Shown here: positions 1-9,099 of the stretch, one piece after another
Layout of the letters: every line of letters begins with the position of its first letter
How positions within the stretch are numbered: position 1 is the first letter of the stretch
Assembly: GCA_964515215.1 (NCBI GenBank)
Contig: CAZESL010000001.1
Location: 1 to 64,000, forward strand
Length of the DNA: 64,000 nt
DNA from: SIG588 sp964515215
GTDB taxonomy: Bacteria > Bacillota > Clostridia > Oscillospirales > Acutalibacteraceae
Direction: 5' to 3'
Notes under the pieces: generated by a model
Told to the model about the DNA's origin: nothing
Database searches by the model: none
Seen by the model: only the letters and a program-made list of their open reading frames with translations
Program-made: the position numbers and the translations under genes

Positions 1-13
1 GGTGTGGAACTCA

Positions 14-60
14 CTACCCCTCAGTCGGCTTCGCCGACAGCTCCCCTGACAAGGGGAGCC
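14..60. repeat. 47-nt palindromic repeat, copy 1
   Basis: Two adjacent hairpins: TCGGC-ttc-GCCGA and GGGGAGCC pairing with GGCTCCCC-like bases. The same 47-nt unit occurs at 42326-42372 and 50445-50491. Similarity between this copy and the 50445 copy continues to an ACGCGACAGCC box (96-106 here, 50524-50534 there). It lies between the GH3 stop codon and the window edge. Sequences like this are common in gut Oscillospirales genomes (from memory). The remaining bases 61-118 hold no gene. Confidence 0.75.
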
Positions 61-118
61 AAGCGTTCTTTCTTAGTTTGTGCAACATACCTTTAACGCG
101 ACAGCCCCTTTTTGCACC

Positions 119-2329
119 TTACTCTTCCAAACGGAACGTCTTGTATTCGCTCACGCGGCTGTCGTGGCCGATGAACACCCGGATCTCACCGGGTTCCCAC
201 ACGAAGTCCATATCCTCGTTGTAAAAACGCAGATCGTCGGGGGTGAGGGTGAACTCTACCTCGGTGCACTCACCCTTCGGAATGAACACCCGCTTGAAGC
301 CTTTCAACTCTTTGACGGGTTGTGAGACCGAGGCGAAACGGTCGCGGATATACAGCTGCACCGTTTCCTCCCCATCCCGCTCGCCGATATTCTGCACCGT
401 CACGGCGGCGGTGAGGGTCTCGCCCGCGTGCAGGGCGGCTTTGTCCAGACGTACTTCGCCGTAGGCGAAATCGGTGTAGGTCAGCCCTTCGCCGAAGCAG
501 AACAGCGGGTCGAGCGGACAATCGATATACCCCGTGATGTAGATGGGGGAGAACTCGGGTGCGTGGTCGGTGGGCAGACGGTTGTAATAGATCGGCTCCT
601 GACCGACCGTGTGGGGGAAGGACATGGTGGTGCGCCCCGTGGGGGCGACGTCACCGAACAGCATATCGGTGATGCCTGCGGCACCCATCGTGCCGGGGAA
701 CCACACGTTCAAAACTGCTTTGGATCTTTCGGCAATATCTCCGAGTTCCACGGGACGGTGGTCGAACACCACCGTGATGACGTTCTCGTTCACGGCACGC
801 ACCGCGCGGAACAGGTCGCGCTGGATCTTCGGCAGACGAATGTCGGCTCTTGCCGCCAGTTCACCGCCGCACTGCGGATGCTCGCCGAGGAACAGCACGA
901 CCTTGTCGGCAACCTTAGCGGCGGCGACCGCCTCCTCCGGCATCGCACGGCGACGGTCGGCATCGGTTTCGTAATCGGCGTGTTTTACCCGTGCCATAGC
1001 GGCATCTTCTTCGCCCAGCATAGCGCAACCGTTCGTATAGGTAAACGCACGGTGAGGATACCGCGACTGCAACGTTTCTTGCAAGGTGGCGGCGGTGATG
1101 CGTCCCACCTTTTGATTGACCCAACAGCCAAGAAGATTAGTCTCATCCAAAAACGGGCCGATAAACGCCACCGTTTCACCCGCATCGGGGGAAAGCGGCA
1201 ACAGGTTTTCGTCGTTCTTCAAAAGCACCGAACAGCGCGGGATCGATTCCCGTGCGAGTTGCAGGAATTCCTCACAATTGATGAGCTCCGCCGCCTTTTC
1301 GGGGGAGGCGAAGTGATACGGATCCTCAAACAGGCCCAACCGATTTTTGAGATTCAGCACCCGCCACACCGCGCGGTCGAGTTGCTCTACGGTAATTTCA
1401 CCGCTTTCCACCAACTGCGGCAGACCGCGGCGGTAGTGGTGGATGCACATTTCAATATCCACCCCGCCGTCCATCGCGCGCTTGGTGGATTCGAGCGGGT
1501 TCTGAATGACGCCGTGGCTGTACATCTGACTGACCGAGCCGTAGTCCGAAATGACCGCGCCGTCGTAGCCCCACTCGTCCCGCAGAATGGCGTTCAACTC
1601 GCGACTGCCCGAGGCGGGCACACCCGCAATGGCGTTGAATGCCGTCATCAGCATACCGCTGCCCGCATCGCACGCCGCTTTATAGGCGGGCAGGTAATAT
1701 TGACGGAGCATACGTTCCGACATATCGACGTACCCGTATTCTCTGCCGCCTTCCACCGCACCGTAGGCGGCGAAGTGTTTCACGCACGCGCTGATACGGC
1801 CTTCGGCAGACAGGTCGTCTCCTTGATATCCCTGCACGGCGGCTTCGGCCATTTTACAGTTGAGATATGGGTCTTCGCCGCTGCCTTCCATCACGCGCCC
1901 CCAGCGGGCATCGCGGGAAAGGTCGGCCATCGGCGAAAAGGTCACGTGCTGTCCCGCGGCGCAGGATTCGCGTGCCGTGGCACGGGCGAGAGCGCGCACC
2001 AGATCCGGTTCAAACGAGCACGCCTGTGCCAGCGGAATAGGGTAGATGGTGCTGTAACCGTGAATGATATCCAACATAAACAGCATGGGGATCCCGTGCG
2101 GATGCCGTACAATGTGCTGTTTTTGTATCTCAATAATGCGGGCGGGGTCCAACACGTTCAGTGCGGAGCCGATGCACGCGGCCTCTTCTTCGGTGAAATC
2201 GAAGGCGGCATTCATCCCCGTTTCAATGCAATCGTCGGTGTAGTATTGCCCCGGCATCTGTTGCAACTCGCCAAACTTTTCGGCAAGCGACATATCGGCG
2301 AGCAGGGCGCGCAGTTGTTGTTCCGTCAT
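119..2329 (-). CDS. Glycoside hydrolase family 3 beta-glycosidase
   Basis: A 736-residue GH3 enzyme of the beta-glucosidase/beta-xylosidase type, releasing sugars from the non-reducing end of glycans. The N-terminal TIM-barrel contains KHF (184-186) and the ISDYGSV motif, whose Asp262 is the expected nucleophile. The alpha/beta sandwich follows (around 390-590), then a C-terminal fibronectin-III-like domain (around 640-736). There is no signal peptide, so it should be cytoplasmic and act on imported oligosaccharides. It starts 3 nt after the stop of the S66 peptidase gene and is the last gene of that minus-strand unit. The exact substrate cannot be read from the sequence. Confidence 0.93.
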   Translation of the reverse strand: MTEQQLRALLADMSLAEKFGELQQMPGQYYTDDCIETGMNAAFDFTEEEAACIGSALNVLDPARIIEIQKQHIVRHPHGIPMLFMLDIIHGYSTIYPIPLAQACSFEPDLVRALARATARESCAAGQHVTFSPMADLSRDARWGRVMEGSGEDPYLNCKMAEAAVQGYQGDDLSAEGRISACVKHFAAYGAVEGGREYGYVDMSERMLRQYYLPAYKAACDAGSGMLMTAFNAIAGVPASGSRELNAILRDEWGYDGAVISDYGSVSQMYSHGVIQNPLESTKRAMDGGVDIEMCIHHYRRGLPQLVESGEITVEQLDRAVWRVLNLKNRLGLFEDPYHFASPEKAAELINCEEFLQLARESIPRCSVLLKNDENLLPLSPDAGETVAFIGPFLDETNLLGCWVNQKVGRITAATLQETLQSRYPHRAFTYTNGCAMLGEEDAAMARVKHADYETDADRRRAMPEEAVAAAKVADKVVLFLGEHPQCGGELAARADIRLPKIQRDLFRAVRAVNENVITVVFDHRPVELGDIAERSKAVLNVWFPGTMGAAGITDMLFGDVAPTGRTTMSFPHTVGQEPIYYNRLPTDHAPEFSPIYITGYIDCPLDPLFCFGEGLTYTDFAYGEVRLDKAALHAGETLTAAVTVQNIGERDGEETVQLYIRDRFASVSQPVKELKGFKRVFIPKGECTEVEFTLTPDDLRFYNEDMDFVWEPGEIRVFIGHDSRVSEYKTFRLEE

Positions 2330-2332
2330 GCG

Positions 2333-3307
2333 CTATTCCTCCAAACTCATTGTCAGTGTGCCTTTTCCGTCCTTTGTTTCAAGGGTGGCTAAGGCACCGT
2401 TTATCATCGTCATACGCGGCGGCACGTGTCCCACGTCCGCTTCCAATACCAGCGGCAGGTCGGGCAGTGCCTGTGCGATCATATCGCGGTAGGTGAGGTC
2501 CATCTGCGACGAGGGGAAGCACACCCGCCCCACCATCACGGCGCGGGCGGTGGCAAACCACCCGCACTCCCGCATACGCCACAAAGTGCGGTAGGTGGCT
2601 TCGGCAGACAGGGCAAAAATGTCGAAATACCAGATGATGCCGTCGGCACGGTATCGCTCAACGAAATCCGCCGTGCCGTCGTACGGTGTGCCGAGAATGT
2701 CCGAAAGACAATCCAGACACCCACCGAGCAAACGCCCTGTGGCGGTAACGTCCCCGCGTGGAGTTTCCCACACCACCGCCTGTTCACCTTCATCGCGGAA
2801 ACGGTGGGTAAACGTTTCAAAACTGTGTTGCGGGGGAAGCGCACCGCCGAGCAGGTTTAAGGCGTACTGCGCGTGAGCGGGCACGTCCTCCTCATCAAAT
2901 CCGCCCGCGTTTGTCCCGTAGACGGTGGCGATATCACAGCGGGTGGTGAGTGTGTACAAAAGTGAAGTCGGGTCGGAATACCCCTGCACCCATTTCGGTT
3001 GTTTTACCGCCGCCTCAAGATCCACGAAAGGGAGCATATCCAGCAAAAAATCCCCGCCTGAGGCGCACCACACCATTGAAACGGCAGGGTCACAAAGCAG
3101 GGCGTTCAGTTCTTTGGCGCGCACGTCGGCGGGGGCGCTGACGATCCCGCCCGTCCGCACGTCGGCAGTTTCGCTCACGCGGTACCCCTTCGCCCGAATG
3201 CGGGAGAGGGAGAGGTCGAATGCCGCGTGATCTTCGGCGGCGATGCCCGCACTGGGTGCGGTGATGCCGATGAGATCCTGCGGCTTTAAAAACGGAGGAA
3301 AGATCAT
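2333..3307 (-). CDS. S66-family LD-carboxypeptidase / MccF-like peptidase
   Basis: A 324-residue protein of peptidase family S66, serine peptidases that trim murein tetrapeptides or inactivate microcin-C-like compounds. The start (TAPSAG near 17-21), the WCASGGDF loop (80-87), the nucleophile elbow GYSDPT with Ser111, and the C-terminal EADVGHVPPR with His294 fit the family. The position where the catalytic Glu is usual reads WYFDIF (226-231), so the acid may be Asp229; this needs an alignment. It lies between the small protein gene and GH3 on one minus-strand transcript. A role in peptidoglycan recycling or antibiotic peptide resistance is possible. Confidence 0.85.
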   Translation of the reverse strand: MIFPPFLKPQDLIGITAPSAGIAAEDHAAFDLSLSRIRAKGYRVSETADVRTGGIVSAPADVRAKELNALLCDPAVSMVWCASGGDFLLDMLPFVDLEAAVKQPKWVQGYSDPTSLLYTLTTRCDIATVYGTNAGGFDEEDVPAHAQYALNLLGGALPPQHSFETFTHRFRDEGEQAVVWETPRGDVTATGRLLGGCLDCLSDILGTPYDGTADFVERYRADGIIWYFDIFALSAEATYRTLWRMRECGWFATARAVMVGRVCFPSSQMDLTYRDMIAQALPDLPLVLEADVGHVPPRMTMINGALATLETKDGKGTLTMSLEE

Positions 3308-3319
3308 GAATAACTCTCC

Positions 3320-3646
3320 TTATCGGTAATATACATAATAGGCGACCACGGTGTCTTCCGCTTCGGTGTGGGTGTTGACACCCTGCACCACCACGCCGTC
3401 ACGGCTGAGAAGTTCCGCACAACGCACGGCATCTTCCGCCGAGCGAAACACTTCGCCCGCACCCGTATCCACCATAAAAAAGCCGTTTCCGTGCGAGAGA
3501 CGTCCGCCTTTGCCGAGCACGATCTCCTCGGTGGTGCCGTCGGCACGCAGTACGCGCCGCGCCACGTACTTGATCGGTTTTTCACACAGGCGGGAAAACA
3601 GTGCATTTCGTTCCCGCTCTGCCTTGCGTTTACCGAACCAACCCAT
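3320..3646 (-). CDS. Small conserved hypothetical protein
   Basis: A 108-residue, mostly hydrophilic protein beginning MGWFGKRKAERERN. I chose this start because GAGGTG lies 6-7 nt upstream and because a longer reading (to 3700) would run through the promoter. The middle holds a run like KYVARRVLRADGTTEEIVLG followed by a short beta-rich part. I recall similar unannotated proteins in clostridia but cannot name a family. It is first in the minus-strand unit with the S66 peptidase and GH3. No membrane segment or signal peptide is present. Confidence 0.7.
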   Translation of the reverse strand: MGWFGKRKAERERNALFSRLCEKPIKYVARRVLRADGTTEEIVLGKGGRLSHGNGFFMVDTGAGEVFRSAEDAVRCAELLSRDGVVVQGVNTHTEAEDTVVAYYVYYR

Positions 3647-3671
3647 AGAAAACACCTCATTTCTTTTAAAA

Positions 3672-3700
3672 ATTATAGCCGTCTTTGGGCAATTTGTCAA
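3672..3700 (-). promoter_or_regulatory. Sigma-A promoter for the 3646-119 unit
   Basis: Read on the minus strand: TTGACA, 17 nt, TATAAT, a perfect consensus. It sits 26 nt upstream of the chosen start of the small protein gene. Confidence 0.85.
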
Positions 3701-3727
3701 TCTTTTACATGTCAGAAGAAAATATGG

Positions 3728-3756
3728 TTGATTGTTTTGAAATTATGTGATATACT
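3728..3756 (+). promoter_or_regulatory. Sigma-A promoter for the binding protein gene
   Basis: TTGATT, 17 nt, TATACT. It is followed by a GGAGGT ribosome binding site (around 3791-3796) ahead of the TTG start at 3805. Confidence 0.75.
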
Positions 3757-3804
3757 ACACTGTGTCTGTGTGCATATGCGGCGAAAAAGGACGGAGGTGG
3801 CAGG

Positions 3805-5310
3805 TTGCGGAGACGGTTAAGGCACATGGCGGCCGTATGCCTCTTGTGCTGTATGCTTACCGCCTGCTCTACGGCAACGTCACCACCCGTGCCGCCCGTG
3901 ACACCGCCTGCGGTCGAAGAGACGCCGCCTGCGACAACACCCGTGTTTACGCTTGCGTACAGTCGGGCGGACAGTTTGGATCCGTTTTTGATGAACAGCC
4001 GTGTCAACCGTGAGTTGGTGCCGCTTTTGTACGAAGGGCTGACGGCGGTCACCGCTTCCATGCAGGCTGAGCCCGGCTTGGCCGCAACGGTAGAGGTGCA
4101 AGGGACGGTCGTGACCGCCCGCCTTGCCGATAATGCGATCTTTTCGGACGGGACGCCCGTCACGGTGGAAGACGTGCTGGCCTCGTTTGCCGCTGCACGG
4201 GAAAGCGATGCCTATGCCGCTCTGCTTGCGAACGTTTCGGAGGCGACGGCAGCGGAAGACGGCAAGACACTTACATTTACTCTCAAACGGGGCGATCCGT
4301 TTGCCGCCGCTTGTCTCAGTTTCCCCGTTGTCCGCCGTGCGGAGGATGGTACGGTGCTGGGTAGCGGACGTTACGTGTTCGATCAAACGCCCCGTCTTAC
4401 GTCGAATCCGCACGGTGACGTATCCCCGCTTTCCGAGATCCGTTTACTGGATCTGGTGAGCGATGAGGAAGGCATGAGCGGTGTGGAACTCGGCCGCGTG
4501 AGTTGTTATTACAGCGATCTTATCGACGGCGAAGTGCCGCGTGTATCCTCCGCCGTTACGGCGACGGATACGGAGTATATCGTCTATCTCGGTGTGAACG
4601 CTTCCCGTCGGTTGTTTGAAGAGGCGGCAGTGCGCCGTGCAGTGTCATTGGCGCTGGATCGCACCCGCTTGGCGGAGGCGGCATTTGCAGGGTACGCTGC
4701 GGCGGCTGTGTCCCCTTTCCCGCAACCGTTTTCAAAGGCAAACGGTCTTGCGGTGTACGCACCGCACGCCGATCGTGAGACGGCCGTGTCACTGCTCTCT
4801 GCGGCAGGGTACGCCGTGCCGAACGGGGAGGCGGAAGATGCCGAGACACCGACGGTATCGTTGCTGGTGTGTGAAGACAATGCGTTCAAAACCGCGCTTG
4901 CGGATTTGATAAAGACCCAACTGGAAGCGGTCGGCTTTACCGTGACGGTGGTGTCCTTGCCGTACGACGATTATTTCGTCGCACTGCGCAACGGACGGTG
5001 CGATCTGTATATCGGTGAGGTGCGAATGACTGCGAATATGGACCTTTCCCCATGGCTTACCCGCGGCGGTGCCGTGTCTTACGGTATCGATACGAAGGGG
5101 GAGGCGGCGCAAAGTTACGCCGCATTTTGCGAGGGGGACATCACGGCGGCGGAGTTTTCTGCCGTGATGGCAGAAGATGCGCCGTATATTCCGCTGTGTT
5201 TTCGGCGCGGTATGGCGGCGTATGCACGCACGCTGACGGGGGTCTCACCCACGGCGTTTGATGCGTACGCAAGCCCGGAAAATTGGAAATGGAGCACCGC
5301 GGGTAACTGA
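3805..5310 (+). CDS. ABC transporter solute-binding lipoprotein (SBP_bac_5 family)
   Basis: A 501-residue extracellular binding protein of the peptide/nickel class. The TTG start is supported by GGAGGT about 8 nt upstream. The leader MRRRLRHMAAVCLLCCMLTAC ends in a lipobox with Cys21 as the lipidated residue. A Pro/Thr-rich linker follows, then the two-lobed family 5 fold: LADNAIFSDGTPVTVEDVL around 105-125 is the family signature, and a C-terminal hinge segment contains APYIPLCF. No permease or ATPase genes are adjacent, so it is an orphan that must work with transporter parts elsewhere or act as a sensor. The next genes (Asp23, FakA-like) look unrelated. Confidence 0.88.
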   Translation: MRRRLRHMAAVCLLCCMLTACSTATSPPVPPVTPPAVEETPPATTPVFTLAYSRADSLDPFLMNSRVNRELVPLLYEGLTAVTASMQAEPGLAATVEVQGTVVTARLADNAIFSDGTPVTVEDVLASFAAARESDAYAALLANVSEATAAEDGKTLTFTLKRGDPFAAACLSFPVVRRAEDGTVLGSGRYVFDQTPRLTSNPHGDVSPLSEIRLLDLVSDEEGMSGVELGRVSCYYSDLIDGEVPRVSSAVTATDTEYIVYLGVNASRRLFEEAAVRRAVSLALDRTRLAEAAFAGYAAAAVSPFPQPFSKANGLAVYAPHADRETAVSLLSAAGYAVPNGEAEDAETPTVSLLVCEDNAFKTALADLIKTQLEAVGFTVTVVSLPYDDYFVALRNGRCDLYIGEVRMTANMDLSPWLTRGGAVSYGIDTKGEAAQSYAAFCEGDITAAEFSAVMAEDAPYIPLCFRRGMAAYARTLTGVSPTAFDAYASPENWKWSTAGN

Positions 5311-5336
5311 TCGCGCGTGCAGAAAGGTGTGTTACT

Positions 5337-5690
5337 ATGATCCGTATTGAGAATCACATGGGAACCATTGAGATCTCGGAAGAGTATTTTGCCAATTTGA
5401 TCGGCAACGCCGCTTCATCGTGCTACGGTGTGGCCGGTATGGTGAAGAGCGGTGCGCGGCAGGGGTTGCGTTCGCTCATTTCCCGCCGTACCTATGCCGA
5501 TCAAGGCGTACGCGTACGCAGTGAAGGCGGCCGTCTGGTGGTGGAACTGCATATTGCGGTGATCTACGGCATGAACATCACGGCGATCGCCGAAAGCATT
5601 GAAAACAAGGTACAGTTTACCGTCGAGCAGGCGACCGGCCTCGTTGTAAAAGAGGTCAACGTGTGTGTGGACGGTATGAAAGCCGAATAA
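5337..5690 (+). CDS. Asp23/Gls24 family envelope-stress protein (YloU-like)
   Basis: A 117-residue protein of the Asp23/Gls24 family. The typical opening is present (NHMGTIEISEEYFANLIGNA), as is the Val/Ile-rich beta strand block LVVELHIAVIYGMNI, and the end KEVNVCVDGM matches the family's VNVxVxG tail. In Firmicutes, YloU and the YloV/FakA kinase genes sit side by side, as here. Members associate with the membrane and help envelope homeostasis. It is 26 nt after the binding-protein gene and 38 nt before the kinase gene, so it is probably cotranscribed with the kinase. Confidence 0.9.
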   Translation: MIRIENHMGTIEISEEYFANLIGNAASSCYGVAGMVKSGARQGLRSLISRRTYADQGVRVRSEGGRLVVELHIAVIYGMNITAIAESIENKVQFTVEQATGLVVKEVNVCVDGMKAE

Positions 5691-5728
5691 TTGCGCGGAT
5701 GAATTCGCAACAACAAGGGAGTGCTGAA

Positions 5729-7390
5729 ATGATAAACGGAACGACTTTGCGGGACGCGATGGTCTCCGCTTCCAACTGCCTGGCGGCACAGAAGCAGGCA
5801 GTGGACGAATTGAACGTTTTTCCCGTACCGGACGGCGATACGGGTACCAATATGTCGATGACGATCTCGGCGGCGGCGCGCGAACTGGTGCGTCTGGAAA
5901 ATCCGACCGTGACCAAAACGGCGGACACGGCGGCGTCTGCACTGCTTCGCGGTGCGCGCGGTAACTCGGGTGTTATTCTGTCGCTTCTGTTCCGCGGTTT
6001 CTCCAAAGGCCTTAAGGGTATGGAAGAAGCGGACGGCGCGGCGCTCGCGAACGCGTTGACGCTCGGCGTGGAAGCGGCGTACAAAGCCGTGATGAAGCCG
6101 ACCGAGGGCACCATTTTGACGGTGGCGCGTGAGGCGGCGGAAAAAGGGCGCGCCGTAGCGGAAAGCGACCGTTCGGTGGAGGCGGTATGGCCCGCCATCT
6201 GTGAAGAGGCGGCGGCATCGCTCGCCCGCACACCGGAATTGCTTCCTCAACTCAAAAAAGCGGGCGTGGTGGATGCCGGCGGCCAAGGTTTCCTGATCAT
6301 CATCAACGCGATGCAGGCGGTCTTCGCCGGCGGTGCCGTGGTGGAAGGCGACGTGTCGGCGACGGCAAAATCCGCACCGAAGCAGAGTGCGGCCGCGACG
6401 TTTGACGTGGATATCGAATTCCCCTATTGCACTGAGTTCATCGTGGCGCGTGACAAGAAGGTGGATAAAGACCCGATGTTGTTGCGTGCGTATTTGGAGA
6501 CGATCGGTGACTGTGTCGTGGTGGTGGACGATGAGGACATCATCAAGGTGCACGTGCACACGAAGGATCCCGGCAAGGCGTTGTCGGCGGGTGTGGAATA
6601 CGGTCAGTTTGAAACCGTGAAGGTGGAGAACATGCTCATCCAGCACGAAAACGCAGGTTGGGTGGAAGATGAAGCGGCAGCCGATCCCGTACCGCAACGT
6701 ACGGAACCGGAAAACGAAGTCGGTTTCGTGGCGGTCGCGGCGGGTGAAGGCTTGCAAGGGCTGTTTACCGATCTCGGTTGTGATCACGTGGTGTCGGGCG
6801 GTCAGACAATGAATCCTTCGACCGACGATATTTTGAGCGCGATCGAAGCCACCCCCGCGAAGGTGGTGTATGTTCTGCCGAATAACAAGAACATTATTTT
6901 GGCGGCGGAACAGGCGGTGCCGTTGGCGGATCGCACGGTGCACGTGTTGCCCACGCGCACCATTCCGCAGGGCGTGTCCGCTATGCTGAATTTTGATCCC
7001 GACGGTTCGGTGGAGGATAACCTGCTGGCGATGACCCGTGCGGCGGAAAATGTTTCCACCGGTCAGATCACCTTTGCCGCGCGTGACAGCGAGTTCGGCG
7101 GCAGTGCCATCCGCAAGGGCGAGATCTTGGCGCTGGACGGCAGTAAGGTCGCGTTTGTGGATAAGGAAGTGGAGCATGCGGCGATCAAATTGACGCGTCA
7201 TTTGGTTTCGGCGCGCAATGCGGCAGGGCAGGATACCGCGTTTATCACGCTGATGTACGGTGAGGATACCACCGAGGCGGAAGCGGAAGCGGTGTGTGAA
7301 GGCATCCGCGCGAAACTCGGCGGCGATATTGAAGTGTCGGCGATCGCGGGCGGTCAACCTGTGTATTACTACATCATTTCGGTAGAATAA
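5729..7390 (+). CDS. fakA: DAK2-domain kinase FakA/YloV
   Basis: A 553-residue homologue of YloV/FakA, the ATP-binding subunit of fatty acid kinase that phosphorylates fatty acids held by a FakB (DegV-type) protein for phospholipid synthesis. The N-terminal DAK2 domain (around 1-200) contains VFPVPDGDTGTN, the phosphate/metal-binding Asp motif, and RGARGNSGVI. A middle domain (around 220-330) and a C-terminal domain (around 350-553) complete the family length. I start at ATG 5729 because AAGGGA lies 8-9 nt upstream; the frame is open further but lacks an RBS there. A strong terminator follows at 7402. Confidence 0.9.
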   Translation: MINGTTLRDAMVSASNCLAAQKQAVDELNVFPVPDGDTGTNMSMTISAAARELVRLENPTVTKTADTAASALLRGARGNSGVILSLLFRGFSKGLKGMEEADGAALANALTLGVEAAYKAVMKPTEGTILTVAREAAEKGRAVAESDRSVEAVWPAICEEAAASLARTPELLPQLKKAGVVDAGGQGFLIIINAMQAVFAGGAVVEGDVSATAKSAPKQSAAATFDVDIEFPYCTEFIVARDKKVDKDPMLLRAYLETIGDCVVVVDDEDIIKVHVHTKDPGKALSAGVEYGQFETVKVENMLIQHENAGWVEDEAAADPVPQRTEPENEVGFVAVAAGEGLQGLFTDLGCDHVVSGGQTMNPSTDDILSAIEATPAKVVYVLPNNKNIILAAEQAVPLADRTVHVLPTRTIPQGVSAMLNFDPDGSVEDNLLAMTRAAENVSTGQITFAARDSEFGGSAIRKGEILALDGSKVAFVDKEVEHAAIKLTRHLVSARNAAGQDTAFITLMYGEDTTEAEAEAVCEGIRAKLGGDIEVSAIAGGQPVYYYIISVE

Positions 7391-7401
7391 AGTTATAACG
7401 G

Positions 7402-7437
7402 AACAAGGCAAACGCACGAGCGTTTGCCTTGTTTTTT
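7402..7437 (+). terminator. Intrinsic terminator after fakA
   Basis: A perfect 14-bp stem (AACAAGGCAAACGC with its complement), loop ACGA, followed by a run of T. It ends the plus-strand unit that started at 3728. Confidence 0.9.
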
Positions 7438-7498
7438 GTGTATCGGAGCGGAATGTGATCCACAGTGAACAGTAGCGCACGTCTACAGTGTATGCACC

Positions 7499-7557
7499 CA
7501 ACCCCTTGCCTCTCCTTGTAAGGAGAGGTGCCGAGCGTATGCGAGGCGGAGAGGTAG
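7499..7557. repeat. GC-rich hairpin repeat, second family
   Basis: Hairpin CCTCTCCTT-gt-AAGGAGAGG followed by GCCGAGCG and GGCGGAGAGGT boxes. It differs from the 47-nt family but resembles it in having paired C-rich and G-rich arms. The gap 7438-7647 holds no gene apart from this element and the MATE promoter. Confidence 0.5.
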
Positions 7558-7647
7558 CTCGGCGGCGCACGCAATTTTGTGCGATTGAAGGACTTTTTAG
7601 TTGTATATGCGGACCCGCTGCGGATCTTATCGCTTTTTGGTAAACGG

Positions 7648-7676
7648 TGGACACGCAGGGAAAAATGTGTTACAAT
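7648..7676 (+). promoter_or_regulatory. Sigma-A promoter for the MATE gene
   Basis: TGGACA, 17 nt, TACAAT. Its position excludes an upstream start for the MATE protein at 7647. Confidence 0.75.
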
Positions 7677-7706
7677 ACATCTATCGACAAAAGTGAGATG
7701 ATGTAT

Positions 7707-9095
7707 ATGGCGCTCGGACGACGCAAAAACATGGATATGACGGTGGGCAGTGTGCCGAAGAACATACTGCTGTTTGCCTTTCCGTTGTTGCTCGGCAACT
7801 TATTCCAACAACTCTACAATATGGTGGACACGTGGGTCATCGGGCAGACGGGACAGACGGGCGCGTATGCCGCGGTGGGCAGTATCGGCCCCGTTATCAA
7901 TATCCTGATCGGCTTCTTTTTGGGGCTTTCCAGCGGTGCAGGGGTGGTCATCTCTCAATATTTCGGCGCAAAAAAGGAAGAGGAAGTACGTCGTGCGGTA
8001 CACACCGCTGTGGCAATGACGCTCCTGATGGGTGTGGCGTTTACCGTCCTCGGCTTGTGGCTGGCGCCTCATATTCTCCGCTTGATGCTAAACGGCGAGC
8101 AGTCGGTGGAGGTGTATCCCTTCGCCAAGACCTATCTCACCATCTATTTCGCGGGTGTGATGGGGTTGATGGTGTACAATATCGGTGCAGGCATTCTCCG
8201 CGCGGTGGGGGATTCCCGCCGCCCGTTCTATTTCCTTGTGGTATCTGCTGTCTTAAATATCGTATTGGACTTGTGGTTTGTGTTCGGGTTTAACATGGGT
8301 GTGGCAGGCGTCGCACTCGCTACCATCCTTTCGCAAGCGGTATCGGCGGTGTTGGTAATGATCACTCTCGTGCGTACGTCGCTGTGTGTACGGGTGCGGG
8401 TACGGGATATCCGCATCGATCGTGAAATGCTTCGAAAGATCGTAAAGGTGGGCATCCCCGCCGCATTGCAGATGGCGATCACCGCATTTTCCAACGTGTT
8501 CGTGCAGTCGTATATCGCAAACGTGAACGGTGATCAAACCGCGTGCCTCGGCGGCTGGACGACCTATTCGAAGGTGGATATGTTTATCTTTATGCCGGTG
8601 CAATCGATCGCGTTATCGGTCACCACCTTCGTGGGGCAGAACTTGGGATGCGGGCAGGTGAAGCGCGCAAAGAAAGGCACCCTTACCGCGTTCTTTATGG
8701 CGCTCGGTGCCACGGTGGCCGTGATCGCCGCGGTGATGGCACTTGCCCGGCCGCTGGCGCGTATCTTTAATCCCGACCCGTTGGTGGTACACTACGCGAC
8801 CTTGTTGCTTCATACACTGACTCCTTTTTACGTGTTGTGCTGTGTGAACCAGATCTTCTCGGCCGCACTGCGCGGGGCGGGTGACACCCGTGCGCCGATG
8901 ATCATTATGCTCTCTTCCTTCGTGGCATTTCGGCAGGTATATCTGTTTGTGATGTCCAACTATATTTCGAATGAAATATTACCGCTCGGCATGAGTTACC
9001 CTGCGGGGTGGCTGCTTTGTGCGATATTGACGGTGGTATATTACCTGCGTTGCGATTTTGCCCGCAACCGCGTGGTGGAAGAAACGCAATCATAA
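7707..9095 (+). CDS. MATE family multidrug/Na+ antiporter
   Basis: A 462-residue integral membrane exporter of the MATE family, usually exchanging Na+ or H+ for cationic drugs or metabolites. The sequence shows about 12 hydrophobic segments and the hallmark opening PLLLGNLFQQLYNMVDTWVI, with the repeat half beginning near GIPAALQMAITAFSNVFVQS. Start choice: ATG 7707 has GTGAG 9 nt upstream; ATG 7698 and 7701 are alternatives. It is monocistronic, with its own promoter and a convergent terminator at 9100. The substrate cannot be predicted. Confidence 0.92.
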   Translation: MALGRRKNMDMTVGSVPKNILLFAFPLLLGNLFQQLYNMVDTWVIGQTGQTGAYAAVGSIGPVINILIGFFLGLSSGAGVVISQYFGAKKEEEVRRAVHTAVAMTLLMGVAFTVLGLWLAPHILRLMLNGEQSVEVYPFAKTYLTIYFAGVMGLMVYNIGAGILRAVGDSRRPFYFLVVSAVLNIVLDLWFVFGFNMGVAGVALATILSQAVSAVLVMITLVRTSLCVRVRVRDIRIDREMLRKIVKVGIPAALQMAITAFSNVFVQSYIANVNGDQTACLGGWTTYSKVDMFIFMPVQSIALSVTTFVGQNLGCGQVKRAKKGTLTAFFMALGATVAVIAAVMALARPLARIFNPDPLVVHYATLLLHTLTPFYVLCCVNQIFSAALRGAGDTRAPMIIMLSSFVAFRQVYLFVMSNYISNEILPLGMSYPAGWLLCAILTVVYYLRCDFARNRVVEETQS

Positions 9096-9099
9096 TAGG

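Noticed and set aside
428..2392. 654-codon plus-strand open frame opposite the GH3 gene
   Set aside because: Long antisense frames are common in GC-rich codon-biased genes; it is rich in His/Arg/Gly, has no RBS, and GH3 motifs are on the other strand.
3304..3660. 118-codon minus-strand frame overlapping the small conserved gene
   Set aside because: It is in another frame of 3320-3646, is Cys/Trp/Arg-rich, and lacks an RBS, whereas the chosen frame has one.
5564..7654. 696-codon minus-strand open frame opposite fakA
   Set aside because: Shadow of fakA; extremely Arg/His-rich, and it crosses the fakA terminator and the MATE promoter.
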